A stretch of DNA of 64,000 nucleotides from Leifsonia sp. AK011. Lineage in GTDB: Bacteria; Actinomycetota; Actinomycetes; Actinomycetales; Microbacteriaceae. A program made the translations under genes and the position numbers. Location of the stretch: assembly GCF_013410945.1 (NCBI RefSeq), contig NZ_JACCCH010000001.1:558001-622000 (forward strand), written 5' to 3'. The stretch's first letter is position 1; each line of letters begins with the position of its first letter. Under the pieces are notes generated by a model that had not been told where the DNA came from, made no database searches, and saw only the letters and a list, made by a program, of their open reading frames with translations. Shown here piece by piece: positions 1-8,347 of this stretch.

Positions 1-724
1 GACGAAGCTCATCGAGCGCAACACGGCCATCCCGACCAAGCGCAGCGAGACCTTCACCACGGCAGACGACAACCAGCCGTCCGTCGCGATCCAGGTCTTC
101 CAGGGCGAGCGTGAGTTCACCCGCGACAACAAGAACCTCGGCACGTTCGAGCTCACGGGCATCGCACCCGCGCCCCGTGGCATCCCGCAGATCGAGGTCA
201 CGTTCGACATCGACGCCAACGGCATCGTGCACGTGTCCGCGAAGGACAAGGGCACCGGCAAGGAGCAGTCGATGACCATCACCGGCGGCAGCTCGCTGTC
301 GAAGGAGGACATCGAGCGCATGGTGCGCGAGGGCGAGGAGCACGCTGCTGAGGACAAGGCCCGCCGTGAGGCAGCCGAGACCCGCAACACGGCAGAGCAG
401 CTCGCCTACTCGACCGACAAGCTCATCGCCGACAACGCCGACAAGCTGCCCGACGACGTCAAGTCCGAGGTCCAGGCGGATGTCGACGCACTCAAGACCG
501 CGCTCGCCGGAGACGACGACGCAGCCGTGAAGACCGCGTTCGACAAGCTGACCGAGAGCCAGCAGAAGCTCGGCGAGGCGATCTACAACGCGCCCGAGGC
601 GCAGCCGACCGAGGCCGAGGAGCCCGCAGCCGCAGCATCCAGCGATGAGGACATCGTGGACGCCGAGGTCGTGGACGACGAGGACGACAAGGACTCTTCG
701 ACAGGCTCAGGGCAGGCAAAGTAA
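1..724 (+). CDS. dnaK: Chaperone DnaK (Hsp70), C-terminal part
   Basis: The gene enters from the left edge; its reading frame starts at base 2 and about 240 codons are present. What is visible is the end of the substrate-binding beta domain ([30 protein letters not shown]), then the helical lid, then an acidic tail rich in Glu, Asp and Ala. The ATPase domain lies outside the window. DnaK is the cytoplasmic ATP-driven folding chaperone that works with DnaJ and GrpE, and both follow directly. The stop TAA ends at 724 and the grpE GTG starts at 725, so the two are probably translationally coupled. The last codons contain a dispersed repeat motif (696-712) that encodes a Ser/Gly-rich end in place of a purely acidic tail. 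Confidence 0.98.
   Translation, partial: TKLIERNTAIPTKRSETFTTADDNQPSVAIQVFQGEREFTRDNKNLGTFELTGIAPAPRGIPQIEVTFDIDANGIVHVSAKDKGTGKEQSMTITGGSSLSKEDIERMVREGEEHAAEDKARREAAETRNTAEQLAYSTDKLIADNADKLPDDVKSEVQADVDALKTALAGDDDAAVKTAFDKLTESQQKLGEAIYNAPEAQPTEAEEPAAAASSDEDIVDAEVVDDEDDKDSSTGSGQAK
696..712. repeat. Dispersed repeat word inside the dnaK 3' end
   Basis: The 17-mer CTTCGACAGGCTCAGGG lies in frame in the last dnaK codons. From general knowledge, words of this form (CTTCGACAAGCTCAGGG-like) are common dispersed half-palindromes in high-GC actinobacterial genomes. A shorter related word on the opposite strand lies in the 3' part of the MscS gene near 34236. Here it has become coding sequence. Confidence 0.45.
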
Positions 725-1372
725 GTGGCTGACGACATCACCCCAGAGGACGACAACGCAGCGGAGCCCGTCATCCGCGACAAGCGTCGCATCGACCCGG
801 AGACGGGCGATGTCCGCGAGCCGAAGGCTGACGAGCAGGACGAGTCGGATGCCACGGCTGAGGGAGCGGACGACGACTCCGCTCCCTCGGCTGAGGCCGA
901 CGCCGAACCGCTGAGCGCGGAGGACCAGGCTCTCCTCGATGAGGCCGAGCGCGACCTCGTCGCGGACATGCGCAACGACATGCTGCGTGCGCAGGCCGAG
1001 CTCGTGAACTTCCGCACCAGGGTCGAACGCGACCGCGCCGCGAACCGTGAGGCGGTCATCGCCGAGGTGCTGCGTTCGCTCCTGCCGGCGATCGACGATC
1101 TTGCTCGCGCCGAGGCGCACGGCGACCTCGTCGAGGGCAGCCCGCTCGCGATCGTTGCCCAGAAGCTCCGTACCTCGTTCGAGAAGTACGGACTCAAGAC
1201 GGTGGGGGAGAAGGGCGAAGCCTTCGACCCCGCGTTCCATGAGGCCGTCGTGCAGATCCCGACCCCCGGTGTGACCGAGAACACGATCGCGGACGTGATC
1301 GAGCAGGGCTACGCGCTCGGCGACCGCCTCGTGCGGCCCGCCAAGGTCGCGGTCGCGGTTCCCGCCGAGTAA
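725..1372 (+). CDS. grpE: Nucleotide exchange factor GrpE
   Basis: This 215-aa protein releases ADP from DnaK and lets the Hsp70 cycle restart. The first 75 residues are acidic and probably disordered. A long helix region follows (MRNDMLRAQAELVNFRTRVE), which forms the dimer in this family, and the C-terminal beta domain carries FDPAFHEAVVQ and the hallmark end region GYALGDRLVRPAKVAV. The GTG start directly follows the dnaK stop. The gene sits second in a dnaK-grpE-dnaJ-hspR operon, which in actinobacteria is controlled by HspR, encoded two genes downstream. Length and motifs are normal for the family. Confidence 0.97.
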   Translation: MADDITPEDDNAAEPVIRDKRRIDPETGDVREPKADEQDESDATAEGADDDSAPSAEADAEPLSAEDQALLDEAERDLVADMRNDMLRAQAELVNFRTRVERDRAANREAVIAEVLRSLLPAIDDLARAEAHGDLVEGSPLAIVAQKLRTSFEKYGLKTVGEKGEAFDPAFHEAVVQIPTPGVTENTIADVIEQGYALGDRLVRPAKVAVAVPAE

Positions 1373-1381
1373 GGCACGTCA

Positions 1382-2320
1382 GTGGCAAGCCAGGATTGGT
1401 TCGACAAGGACTTCTACGCGGTACTCGGGGTGTCCAAGGACATCAGCGAGGCCGAGCTCAAGAAGGTCTACCGCAAGCTCGCACGCCAGTACCACCCGGA
1501 CTCCAACCCGGGGGACGCCAAGGCAGAGGCGAAGTTCAAGGAGATCAGTGAGGCGCACTCCGTGCTCTCCGATCCCGAGATGCGCCGCGAGTACGACCAG
1601 ATCCGCGCCATGGGTTCCGGCGCTCGCTTCACGGCGGGCGACCAGCCGGGCGGGTTCGAGGACGTCTTCGGCGGCATGTTCGGCCAGCGTGGTGGCGCCC
1701 AGAGCGCGAGCTTCGAGGATCTCCTCGGTGGCATGTTCGGTGGTCAGGCCGGGTTCCGTACCGGCCCAACCCCGGGCAGGGACATCACGGCGGCAACGAC
1801 GCTCGATTTCGTCACCGCCATCCGCGGCGAGACGATCAAGTTGCAGGCGGCCGGGGGCAACCCCATCACCGTCAAGATTCCCGCCGGAGTGGCCGATGGC
1901 CAGAAGATCAAGCTCAAGGGCAAGGGTGAACCAAGCCCGAACGGCGGCCCGGCGGGCGACCTCGTGCTCACGGTCGCGGTGCGCAAGCACCCCGTCTTCG
2001 AGCGCGACGGCCTCAACCTCCGCGTGGTCGTTCCCGTCACCTTCACGGAGGCGGCTCTAGGCGCCACGATCGAGGTCCCCACCCTCGGGGGCGACCCCGT
2101 GAAGCTCCGGGTTGCGCCCGGAACGCCGAGCGGTCGCATCCTTCGGGTGAAGGGTCGCGGCGTGACATCAGCGCGCGGCACCGGCGACCTGCTCGCCGAA
2201 GTCGAGATCGCTGTACCTTCACGCGTGCCGGATGATGCGGCCGAACTCCTGCGAGCATTCGACGAGGCCATGCCGAAGGAGAACCCGCGCGCCGAGCTGA
2301 TCCAGAAGGCCAAGGTCTGA
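1382..2320 (+). CDS. dnaJ: J-domain co-chaperone DnaJ without zinc finger (class B)
   Basis: This 312-aa Hsp40 co-chaperone stimulates DnaK ATP hydrolysis and hands over clients. Residues 5-70 are the J domain with the essential HPD at 38-40. A Gly/Phe-rich stretch (about 75-125, with repeated FGGMFG) follows, then two beta-barrel client-binding domains. The four CxxCxGxG repeats of class A DnaJ are completely absent, so this is a class B (CbpA/DnaJB-like) member. The Hsp70-operon copy in many actinobacteria is a class A protein, so another DnaJ may exist elsewhere. Start is GTG at 1382, and the stop overlaps the hspR ATG by one base. Confidence 0.95.
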   Translation: MASQDWFDKDFYAVLGVSKDISEAELKKVYRKLARQYHPDSNPGDAKAEAKFKEISEAHSVLSDPEMRREYDQIRAMGSGARFTAGDQPGGFEDVFGGMFGQRGGAQSASFEDLLGGMFGGQAGFRTGPTPGRDITAATTLDFVTAIRGETIKLQAAGGNPITVKIPAGVADGQKIKLKGKGEPSPNGGPAGDLVLTVAVRKHPVFERDGLNLRVVVPVTFTEAALGATIEVPTLGGDPVKLRVAPGTPSGRILRVKGRGVTSARGTGDLLAEVEIAVPSRVPDDAAELLRAFDEAMPKENPRAELIQKAKV

Positions 2321-2736
2321 TGGATCTCGATACGCCGGTCTTCGCTATCGCGGCTGCCGCAGAGTTGGCGGGCATGCACCCGCAGACTCTGCGGCAGTAC
2401 GACCGGCTCGGCCTCGTGAGCCCCACCCGCACGGCCGGCCAGTCGCGTCGGTACTCGATGCGAGATGTCGCGCAACTCCGCGAGATCGCGGCTCTCTCGG
2501 CCGAGGGCCTCAACCTCGAGGGCATCCGCCGCATCCTCGAGCTGGAGAACCAGGTCAGCGCACTGAGCGAGCGAGTGCGTGAGCTCGAGCACGCCCTCGC
2601 CGAGGAACTGCTTTCGCGCCCCGGCCGCCGCGTCTTCGCTGCGGGTTCCGCCGGGGACGTCGTGTCGCTGCGGGCCGGATCCCGCGCCGAGAAGGCCAAC
2701 CAGGTGGTCGTGTGGCGACCCCTGCGTCGTAGCTGA
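2320..2736 (+). CDS. hspR: MerR-family heat-shock repressor HspR
   Basis: This 138-aa protein has an N-terminal MerR winged helix-turn-helix (residues 5-75: FAIAAAAELAGMHPQTLRQYDRLGLVSP) and a short coiled coil (residues 68-93). In actinobacteria HspR binds the HAIR sequence CTTGAGT-N7-ACTCAAG together with DnaK as co-repressor and controls the dnaK operon and clpB. The gene closes the dnaK operon, with ATG overlapping the dnaJ TGA by one base. A perfect HAIR stands in front of clpB at 8307-8327, so a target is visible in the window. The dnaK promoter itself lies outside. The tail is basic and probably disordered. Confidence 0.93.
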   Translation: MDLDTPVFAIAAAAELAGMHPQTLRQYDRLGLVSPTRTAGQSRRYSMRDVAQLREIAALSAEGLNLEGIRRILELENQVSALSERVRELEHALAEELLSRPGRRVFAAGSAGDVVSLRAGSRAEKANQVVVWRPLRRS

Positions 2737-2745
2737 CCCCCACGC

Positions 2746-2828
2746 ATCCCGAATACAGGAGATCCCCGTGTACCTGTCCCCTCACGCGCATGCCTGAGCG
2801 GGAGCATCCCAAATCTCCTGCATTGGGG
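2746..2828. repeat. Inverted-repeat element, copy 1
   Basis: This 83-base element has 16-base terminal arms at 2746-2761 (ATCCCGAATACAGGAG) and 2813-2828 (CTCCTGCATTGGGGAT) that pair at 14 of 16 positions. Copies 2 and 3 are at 12734-12821 and 21999-22084. The arms are conserved between copies while the roughly 50-base interior is not. Copy 1 covers the upstream region and the first possible codons of the rRNA methyltransferase that follows. Confidence 0.6.
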
Positions 2829-3929
2829 ATTGAGGTGCTGGAGAGTCTCCGCCGCTGGCCCGACATCGAGGCGCCGAACCTAGTCGCCGTGGATGCCACG
2901 GACCGCCTGCTCCTCGACAAGGCGGCCGAGGACATACGCGCCAACCCCGACGGCGTTCTCGTCGTCGACGACAACTACGGTGCACTCACGCTCGGGGCAA
3001 TCGCGCTGGGTGCTCGGGGCGTGCTCGTGCATCAGGACTCGATCGTGGGCGAGCGCGCCCTCGCCGCGAATGCTGGCGGGCTCGCTGACTACCGACATGA
3101 GGACCTCGATGACCGTGACTCGCTCGCTGGCGTGCGGGTCGTGCTCTGGCAACTTCCGCGAAGCCTCGACCGCGTCGCGGACGTCGCCTGGGCGCTCGCA
3201 GGGGGCGTTTCGCCGGACGCAACCGTGTATGCCGGTGGGCGCATCAAACACATGACTCTCCGCATAAACGAGGTGCTGAAGCAGCACTTCGCAAGTCTTG
3301 ACGTGCTCCCGGCGAGGCAGAAGTCGCGGGCTCTGCGGGTCGCGAACCCCATACCCAGCGCGCGGTCGAACGAGAGTCGTGGCATCCATACCGATCTCGG
3401 CATACAGCTCCACGGCGCCCCGGGTGTCTTCGCGGGCGGTCTGCTCGACATCGGCGCGCGGGCGATGCTGGAGGTGCTCGACGAGGTAGCGCCTGCCGCT
3501 ACCAGCGCCGTCGACCTGGGCTGCGGCTCGGGCATCCTCGCGATCACCCTCGCCCAAGCCCGACCGCACCTGCACATCACCGCAACGGATGTCTCGGCAG
3601 CAGCAGTGCGCGCCACCGAGCAGAACGTCGCTCTCAACGGCGTCACCACGATCACGGCGCTGCAGGACGACGCGGGCTCCAGCATCCCGGATGCGAGCGT
3701 CGACCTCGTGCTGCTCAACCCGCCCTTCCATACGGGATCGACGGTGCACACGGGCATCGCGTCGAAGCTCTTCGCGGCTGCGGCCCGCATCCTCAAGCCC
3801 GGCGGCGAGCTCTGGACGGTCTACAACTCGCATCTCGGGTACCGCGCCGAACTCGCGCGCGCGGTCGGGCCGACGCGTGAGGTGTCGCGCAACCGCAAGT
3901 TCACCGTGACAGCGTCGACGCGCCGCTAG
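2790..3929 (+). CDS. Class I SAM methyltransferase, RsmC/RlmG-like (23S or 16S rRNA guanine-N2)
   Basis: This 379-aa protein has the two-lobed layout of RsmC/RlmG: a degenerate N-terminal methyltransferase-like lobe (residues 15-190) and an active C-terminal lobe with the SAM motif VDLGCGSGILAI (about 243) and the catalytic LLNPPFHTG (about 309). These enzymes make m2G in rRNA. Which base is modified cannot be read from the sequence. The coordinates use the longest ATG start at 2790, but that region lies inside an inverted-repeat element and has no Shine-Dalgarno sequence. TTG at 2823 or GTG at 2835, giving an N-terminus beginning near GIEVLESLRRWPD, matches the expected domain start better. 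It is convergent with glpX, with 9 bases between. Confidence 0.85.
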   Translation: MPEREHPKSPALGIEVLESLRRWPDIEAPNLVAVDATDRLLLDKAAEDIRANPDGVLVVDDNYGALTLGAIALGARGVLVHQDSIVGERALAANAGGLADYRHEDLDDRDSLAGVRVVLWQLPRSLDRVADVAWALAGGVSPDATVYAGGRIKHMTLRINEVLKQHFASLDVLPARQKSRALRVANPIPSARSNESRGIHTDLGIQLHGAPGVFAGGLLDIGARAMLEVLDEVAPAATSAVDLGCGSGILAITLAQARPHLHITATDVSAAAVRATEQNVALNGVTTITALQDDAGSSIPDASVDLVLLNPPFHTGSTVHTGIASKLFAAAARILKPGGELWTVYNSHLGYRAELARAVGPTREVSRNRKFTVTASTRR

Positions 3930-3938
3930 GCAGAGCCT

Positions 3939-4907
3939 CTAAACCCAGCGCTCCGCCCGGTAGTCCGCGAGCACCCGACGCATCGTGCCGGAAGCTCCGC
4001 GCACGACGACGCTCTCGGTACGGATGATCGCGCCACGGTGCCGCACTCCCGCGACGAGCGGCCCGTCGGTGACACCCGTCGCGACGAAGAACGTGTTGTT
4101 GCCCTTCACGAGCTCGTCGGCTTCGTAGTGGGTATCGAAACGGAGGCCAGCCGCCTCCCCGCGTGCTCGTTCGTCGTCGTCCCGCGCGACGAGCCTGCCC
4201 TGGATGAGTCCACCGAGCGCCTTGACCGCGCACGCGGTGGCGACCCCCTCCGGGCTGCCGCCGGTGCCGACGCAGAGATCGAGCTCACCCTCGAGACTCG
4301 CGGCAGCGATTCCACCACCGACGTCGCCGTCGAGGAGGAGTCGGGTCCCCGCACCCGCGGCGCGGATCTCCTCGATGAGGACCTGGTGCCGTGGCCGGTC
4401 GAGTACCCCAACCGCGAGTTCCCCGACCCGTTTGCCGAGAACGGATGCCAGGGCTCGGAGGTTTTCACCGATGGGGTTCCTGATATCGACTACCCCGATC
4501 GCCTCCGGCCCGGCGACGATCTTCTCCATGTAGAACACGCTCGACGCGTCGAGCATCGTGCCCCGATCGGATGCCGCGATCATTGAGATCGCGCCGGGCC
4601 TCCCGGCCGCCGTCAGCGACGTGCCGTCGATCGGGTCGACAGCGATGTCGCACTCCGGCCCAGACCCGAGCCCGACAACCTCGCCGTTGAACAGCATCGG
4701 GGCCTGGTCCTTCTCGCCCTCTCCGATCACGACGGTGCCCCGGAACGCGACGGTGCCGAGGAACGCGCGCATGGCGTCGACCGCCGCACCGTCGGCCGCA
4801 TTCTTGTCACCGAGCCCGACGAACGAACTCGCCCGGATGGCGGCCGCCTCCGTTGCGCGTACGAGCTCGAGCGCGAGGTTGCGATCGGGGATCGCTGCGG
4901 CGTTCAC
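3939..4907 (-). CDS. glpX: Fructose-1,6-bisphosphatase class II (GlpX)
   Basis: This 322-aa enzyme hydrolyses fructose 1,6-bisphosphate to fructose 6-phosphate, the committed gluconeogenic step. Class II metal and substrate motifs are visible: GDKNAAD (33-39), GEGEKD (62-67), DPIDGT (91-96), and later GGSPEG. The frame stays open far upstream, but the start is taken as GTG at 4907. That codon overlaps the TGA of pckG (GTGA) and gives the family's normal N-terminus [15 protein letters not shown]. It is therefore the second gene of a pckG-glpX operon, which puts two gluconeogenic steps under one promoter. Actinobacteria generally rely on GlpX for this step. Confidence 0.95.
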   Translation of the reverse strand: MNAAAIPDRNLALELVRATEAAAIRASSFVGLGDKNAADGAAVDAMRAFLGTVAFRGTVVIGEGEKDQAPMLFNGEVVGLGSGPECDIAVDPIDGTSLTAAGRPGAISMIAASDRGTMLDASSVFYMEKIVAGPEAIGVVDIRNPIGENLRALASVLGKRVGELAVGVLDRPRHQVLIEEIRAAGAGTRLLLDGDVGGGIAAASLEGELDLCVGTGGSPEGVATACAVKALGGLIQGRLVARDDDERARGEAAGLRFDTHYEADELVKGNNTFFVATGVTDGPLVAGVRHRGAIIRTESVVVRGASGTMRRVLADYRAERWV

Positions 4908-6730
4908 GCGACGGCGCGCTGGAGCGAGGCCGCCTCGACGCCGAGCCGAGTCTCGAGCCGGCGCCTCAGGTCGGCCAGCTGCGCCCTGACCTCCGCGGGC
5001 AGACGCTCCCCGAACCCGTCGAGGAACCGTTCCGTGTCGTCTGCCTCGTCGAGGAGCGAGTTCACGTCCAGGTCGAACAGGGCCTCCCAGTCCCGGGCGG
5101 AGACACCCGCAGCGAGGTGGTCGATCGTGTTCGGAGTCGGCACGAGGCCGACGGGGGTGTCCGCGGCTCCGATCTCTCCCGTGATGCGCTGGATGATCCA
5201 GGTGAGCACGCGACCGTTCTCGCCGAAGCCCGGCCAGAGGAACGAGCCATCCGACCCCTTGCGGAACCAGTTCACCTGGAAGATCGCGGGCGCCTCGGCA
5301 CCGAGGCTCTCGCCGAGCTCGAGCCAGTGCCCGAAGTAGTCGGCCATGTTGTACCCGCAGAACGGGAGCATCGCGAAGGGGTCCCGGCGCAGTTCGCCCA
5401 CCGTGCCCTCGGCGGCGGCGGTGCGCTCGGAGGCGATCGTCGCCCCGAGGAAGACCCCGTGCTGCCAGTCGCGCGCCTGCGCGACGAGCGGAACGTTGGA
5501 TGCCCGGCGCCCGCCGAACAGGATCGCGTCGAGTGGCACGCCCGCCGGGTCGTCCCAGTCTGGCGCGATCGAGGGGCACTGCGATGCCGGAACGGTGAAC
5601 CGCGCGTTGGGGTGGGCTGCGGGTCCGGCCGCGGGGTTCCACGGCCTACCCTGCCAGTCGGTGAGGCCCTTCGGTGCGGTGTCGGTGAGTCCTTCCCACC
5701 AGACGTCGCCGTCCTCGCGGAGGGCCACATTGGTGAAGATCGTGTTGCCCCAGATGGTGTCGACAGCGGTCGGATTCGTCGCGGGGCCGGTGCCCGGGGC
5801 AACGCCGAAGAAGCCGGCTTCCGGGTTGATCGCGCGGAGACGCCCGTCGTCCCCGCGAGCGATCCACGTGATGTCGTCGCCAAGCGTCTCGACCGTCCAT
5901 CCGGGGATGGTCGACCGTAGCATCGCGAAGTTGGTCTTGCCGCACGCGCTCGGGAAGGCCGCGGCGATGTGGAAACGGCGACCGCCCGGGTCGGTGACCC
6001 TGATGAGGAGCATGTGCTCGGCGAGCCAGCCCTCGTCGCGCGCCATGACCGACGCGATGCGCAGGGCGAAGGACTTCTTCGCGAGGATGGCGTTGCCTCC
6101 GTAGGCCGATCCGAACGACCAGATCTCCCGCGACTCGGGGAAGTGGGCGATGTACTTGGTGGGATTGCTCGGCCACGCGACATCCTGCTGCCCCGGCTCG
6201 AGGGGCGCACCGACCGAGTGGAGCGCCGGCACCCAGCTGTCGCCTGCGGCGATACGGCTGAGCACGTCGTCTCCCACGCGCGTCATGATGGACATGCTCG
6301 CGACGACGTAGGGGGAGTCGGTGAGCTGCACGCCGATGCGGGAGAGCGGTCCGCCGACCGGACCCATCGAGAAGGGCACGACGTAGAGAGTGCGGCCGCG
6401 CATAGCGCCGCGGAACAGCTCGGTCATCTCCGCCTTCAACTCGGTGGGCTCCCGCCAGTTGTTTGTCGGGCCGGCATCGGCCTCGTTCTTGGAGCAGACG
6501 AACGTGCGGCTCTCGACGCGAGCAACGTCGTCGGGGTCACTGCGCGCGAGAAAGCTGTACGGGCGGTGCTCTGGGTTGAGCTGGGTGAGCTGGCCAGAGT
6601 CGACCATGGCCCGCAGGAGGCCGTTGAGCTGGGCGCGGGAGCCATCAACCCAGACGATGCCGTCGGGCTGGAGCAATTCGGTCTGCTCCTCGACCCAGGC
6701 CTCAAGGGTTCTCGGGAGTGTTGTCGTCAT
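4904..6730 (-). CDS. pckG: Phosphoenolpyruvate carboxykinase (GTP)
   Basis: This 608-aa enzyme converts oxaloacetate and GTP to PEP, CO2 and GDP, the entry to gluconeogenesis. The GTP-type signature is clear: the kinase P-loop FPSACGKTN at residues 259-267 with the catalytic Cys, [11 protein letters not shown] at 210-220, and the C-terminal [13 protein letters not shown] that is specific for the GTP family. Length matches the family (about 600). The ATG at 6730 is preceded by a good Shine-Dalgarno GGAGG. It forms an operon with glpX and is divergent from the RamB-like regulator, with 109 bases between. In corynebacteria RamB-type proteins control acetate and gluconeogenic genes, so local control is plausible. 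Confidence 0.97.
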   Translation of the reverse strand: MTTTLPRTLEAWVEEQTELLQPDGIVWVDGSRAQLNGLLRAMVDSGQLTQLNPEHRPYSFLARSDPDDVARVESRTFVCSKNEADAGPTNNWREPTELKAEMTELFRGAMRGRTLYVVPFSMGPVGGPLSRIGVQLTDSPYVVASMSIMTRVGDDVLSRIAAGDSWVPALHSVGAPLEPGQQDVAWPSNPTKYIAHFPESREIWSFGSAYGGNAILAKKSFALRIASVMARDEGWLAEHMLLIRVTDPGGRRFHIAAAFPSACGKTNFAMLRSTIPGWTVETLGDDITWIARGDDGRLRAINPEAGFFGVAPGTGPATNPTAVDTIWGNTIFTNVALREDGDVWWEGLTDTAPKGLTDWQGRPWNPAAGPAAHPNARFTVPASQCPSIAPDWDDPAGVPLDAILFGGRRASNVPLVAQARDWQHGVFLGATIASERTAAAEGTVGELRRDPFAMLPFCGYNMADYFGHWLELGESLGAEAPAIFQVNWFRKGSDGSFLWPGFGENGRVLTWIIQRITGEIGAADTPVGLVPTPNTIDHLAAGVSARDWEALFDLDVNSLLDEADDTERFLDGFGERLPAEVRAQLADLRRRLETRLGVEAASLQRAVA

Positions 6731-6839
6731 CGTTCGTCCTCCGTAAAGAATGTGCTTACTTAGACTCTGGAGCGCGAACGTTCAGTGTGAGCGAATGAAA
6801 TGCTGGAAAGTTAAGCCATATTTGACATATCGTGGACGA
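6731..6839. promoter_or_regulatory. Divergent pckG / ramB-like promoter region
   Basis: On the plus strand TATCGT at 6828-6833 lies exactly 6 bases before the ATG at 6840, so the regulator gene is probably read from a leaderless transcript. On the minus strand pckG has a Shine-Dalgarno GGAGG. A partial resemblance to the published RamB box exists at AAAGTTAAGCCA (near 6807), too weak to call. Confidence 0.5.
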
Positions 6840-8273
6840 ATGGCGGATCTGACAACCCTCGGCCAGCGACTCAGGCACTACCGCACGGCCGCGGGCATGA
6901 CGTTGGGCGAACTGGGGGACGCGGTGGGTGTCTCACCCAGCCAGCTCTCCTTGCACGAGAACGGCAGGCGGGAACCGCGGCTCTCACTTCTCTCCGACAT
7001 CGCTGATCACCTCGGTGTGCCGCTCAGCCAATTCCTCGACGAGACGCCGCCCTCCGAGCGCGCCGCCCTCGAGATCGAGCTCGAGCGCGCGCAGTCGAGC
7101 CATGTCTACGCCGAGCTCGGGCTCCCCGCTCTGCGCCCTGGCCGGAGCATGCCGGACGAGGTGCTGTCGGTACTGGTCGGGATGCATCGTGAGCTTGATC
7201 GACGATCGCGCGAGGCCATCGCCACCCCCGAGGAGGCGCGGCGTGCCAACACGGAGCTGCGCATTCGCATGCGGGAACGCAACAACTACCTGCCAGAGCT
7301 GGAGGACCTCGCGGAGCGGGTCGTCGCGGAGGCCGGCCACACCACGGGGGCGCTCACCCATCGATCGGTCGCGCGGATCGCGGCATCCCTCGGCTTCGAG
7401 ATCGTGCACGTCGGCGACCTGCCGCACTCAGCCCGATCGGTGACCGACCTGGAGAACGGCAGGATCTACCTGCCGCCGGCGTCGATCCCGGGCGGACACG
7501 GTCTTCGCTCGATGGCGCTCCAAGCCGTTGCGCACCGTCTGCTCGGTCACACGGCGCCGCGCGACTACGCCGAGTTCCTCCAGCAGCGGCTGGAGATCAA
7601 CTACTTCGCTGCGGCGTGCCTCATGCCCCAGGGGGAGTCGGTGCGGTTCCTCACGCAGGCCAAGGCCGACAAGGACATCGCGCTCGAGGACTTCCGGGAT
7701 GCCTTCGGCGTCACCCACGAGGCGGCAGCGCTGCGGTTCACCAACCTCGCGACCGCCCACCTCGGCATGACCGTGCACTTCCTCCGGGTCGGGGGAGACG
7801 GATCGATCAGCAAGGCTTACGAGAACGACGGTCTGCGCTTTCCCGTCGACGTGCAGGGAGGCGTCGAGGGCCAGATCGTCTGCCGACGCTGGAGTGCCCG
7901 CCGCGCCTTCACGCGCACCAACCGCACCACCGAGTTCTACCAGTACACCGACACCCCGGAGGGCACGTTCTTCGAGTCGACGCAGACCGGCACGAGCGCC
8001 ACGGACGAGTTCTCGATCACGATCGGGGTGCCGTTCGATGCATCCAAGTGGTTCCGCGGTCGCGAGGTGACCCGGCGCGAGCACTCCAAGTGCCCGGATG
8101 CCTCGTGCTGCAAGCGTCCGCCGGCCGATCTCGAGGCGCGCTGGTCCGGCCGTGCCTGGACGAGCGCCAAGGTGCACGCCCACATCTTCTCGCCGTTGCC
8201 CTCCGGTACCTACCCCGGGGTGGACGATCGGGAGCTCTTCGAGTTCCTCGACGCGCACAACGCGGGGGACTAG
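6840..8273 (+). CDS. RamB/PrpR-type short-chain fatty acyl transcriptional regulator
   Basis: This 477-aa protein has an N-terminal XRE helix-turn-helix (residues 6-60, GELGDAVGVSPSQLSLHENG), an ImmA/IrrE-like central region (about 160-320), and the C-terminal short-chain fatty acyl regulator domain with a Cys cluster CPDASCCKRPP. Families with this layout (RamB in Corynebacterium, PrpR in Mycobacterium) sense acetyl- or propionyl-CoA-linked metabolism and control acetate, glyoxylate and propionate genes. The frame is open upstream, but ATG 6840 is chosen because it starts the HTH properly and has a -10 (TATCGT) 6 bases before it. Its place next to pckG-glpX and 2.4 kb from acs fits control of acetate use. 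Direct targets are inferred only. Confidence 0.88.
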   Translation: MADLTTLGQRLRHYRTAAGMTLGELGDAVGVSPSQLSLHENGRREPRLSLLSDIADHLGVPLSQFLDETPPSERAALEIELERAQSSHVYAELGLPALRPGRSMPDEVLSVLVGMHRELDRRSREAIATPEEARRANTELRIRMRERNNYLPELEDLAERVVAEAGHTTGALTHRSVARIAASLGFEIVHVGDLPHSARSVTDLENGRIYLPPASIPGGHGLRSMALQAVAHRLLGHTAPRDYAEFLQQRLEINYFAAACLMPQGESVRFLTQAKADKDIALEDFRDAFGVTHEAAALRFTNLATAHLGMTVHFLRVGGDGSISKAYENDGLRFPVDVQGGVEGQIVCRRWSARRAFTRTNRTTEFYQYTDTPEGTFFESTQTGTSATDEFSITIGVPFDASKWFRGREVTRREHSKCPDASCCKRPPADLEARWSGRAWTSAKVHAHIFSPLPSGTYPGVDDRELFEFLDAHNAGD

Positions 8274-8306
8274 GGCACTAGCATCCGACCCCCTGCGAGG
8301 AGTAAA

Positions 8307-8327
8307 CTTGAGTCGAACCAACTCAAG
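8307..8327. promoter_or_regulatory. HAIR operator (HspR binding site) of clpB
   Basis: CTTGAGT-CGAACCA-ACTCAAG is a perfect match to the actinobacterial HAIR consensus CTTGAGT-N7-ACTCAAG. It lies 20 bases before the clpB ATG, where bound HspR would block transcription or early elongation. An AGAAAGG Shine-Dalgarno lies between operator and start. Confidence 0.95.
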
Positions 8328-8347
8328 TTTTAGAAAGGCACGCCCAG

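Noticed and set aside
4908-5642. Upstream in-frame extension of glpX
   Set aside because: The frame is open through pckG but reads as Arg/Gly-rich noise; the GTGA overlap with the pckG stop gives the proper start at 4907.
6731-6839. RamB-type binding site near 6807
   Set aside because: AAAGTTAAGCCA shares only the first half with the published AAAGTTTGCAAA-like box; too weak to call.
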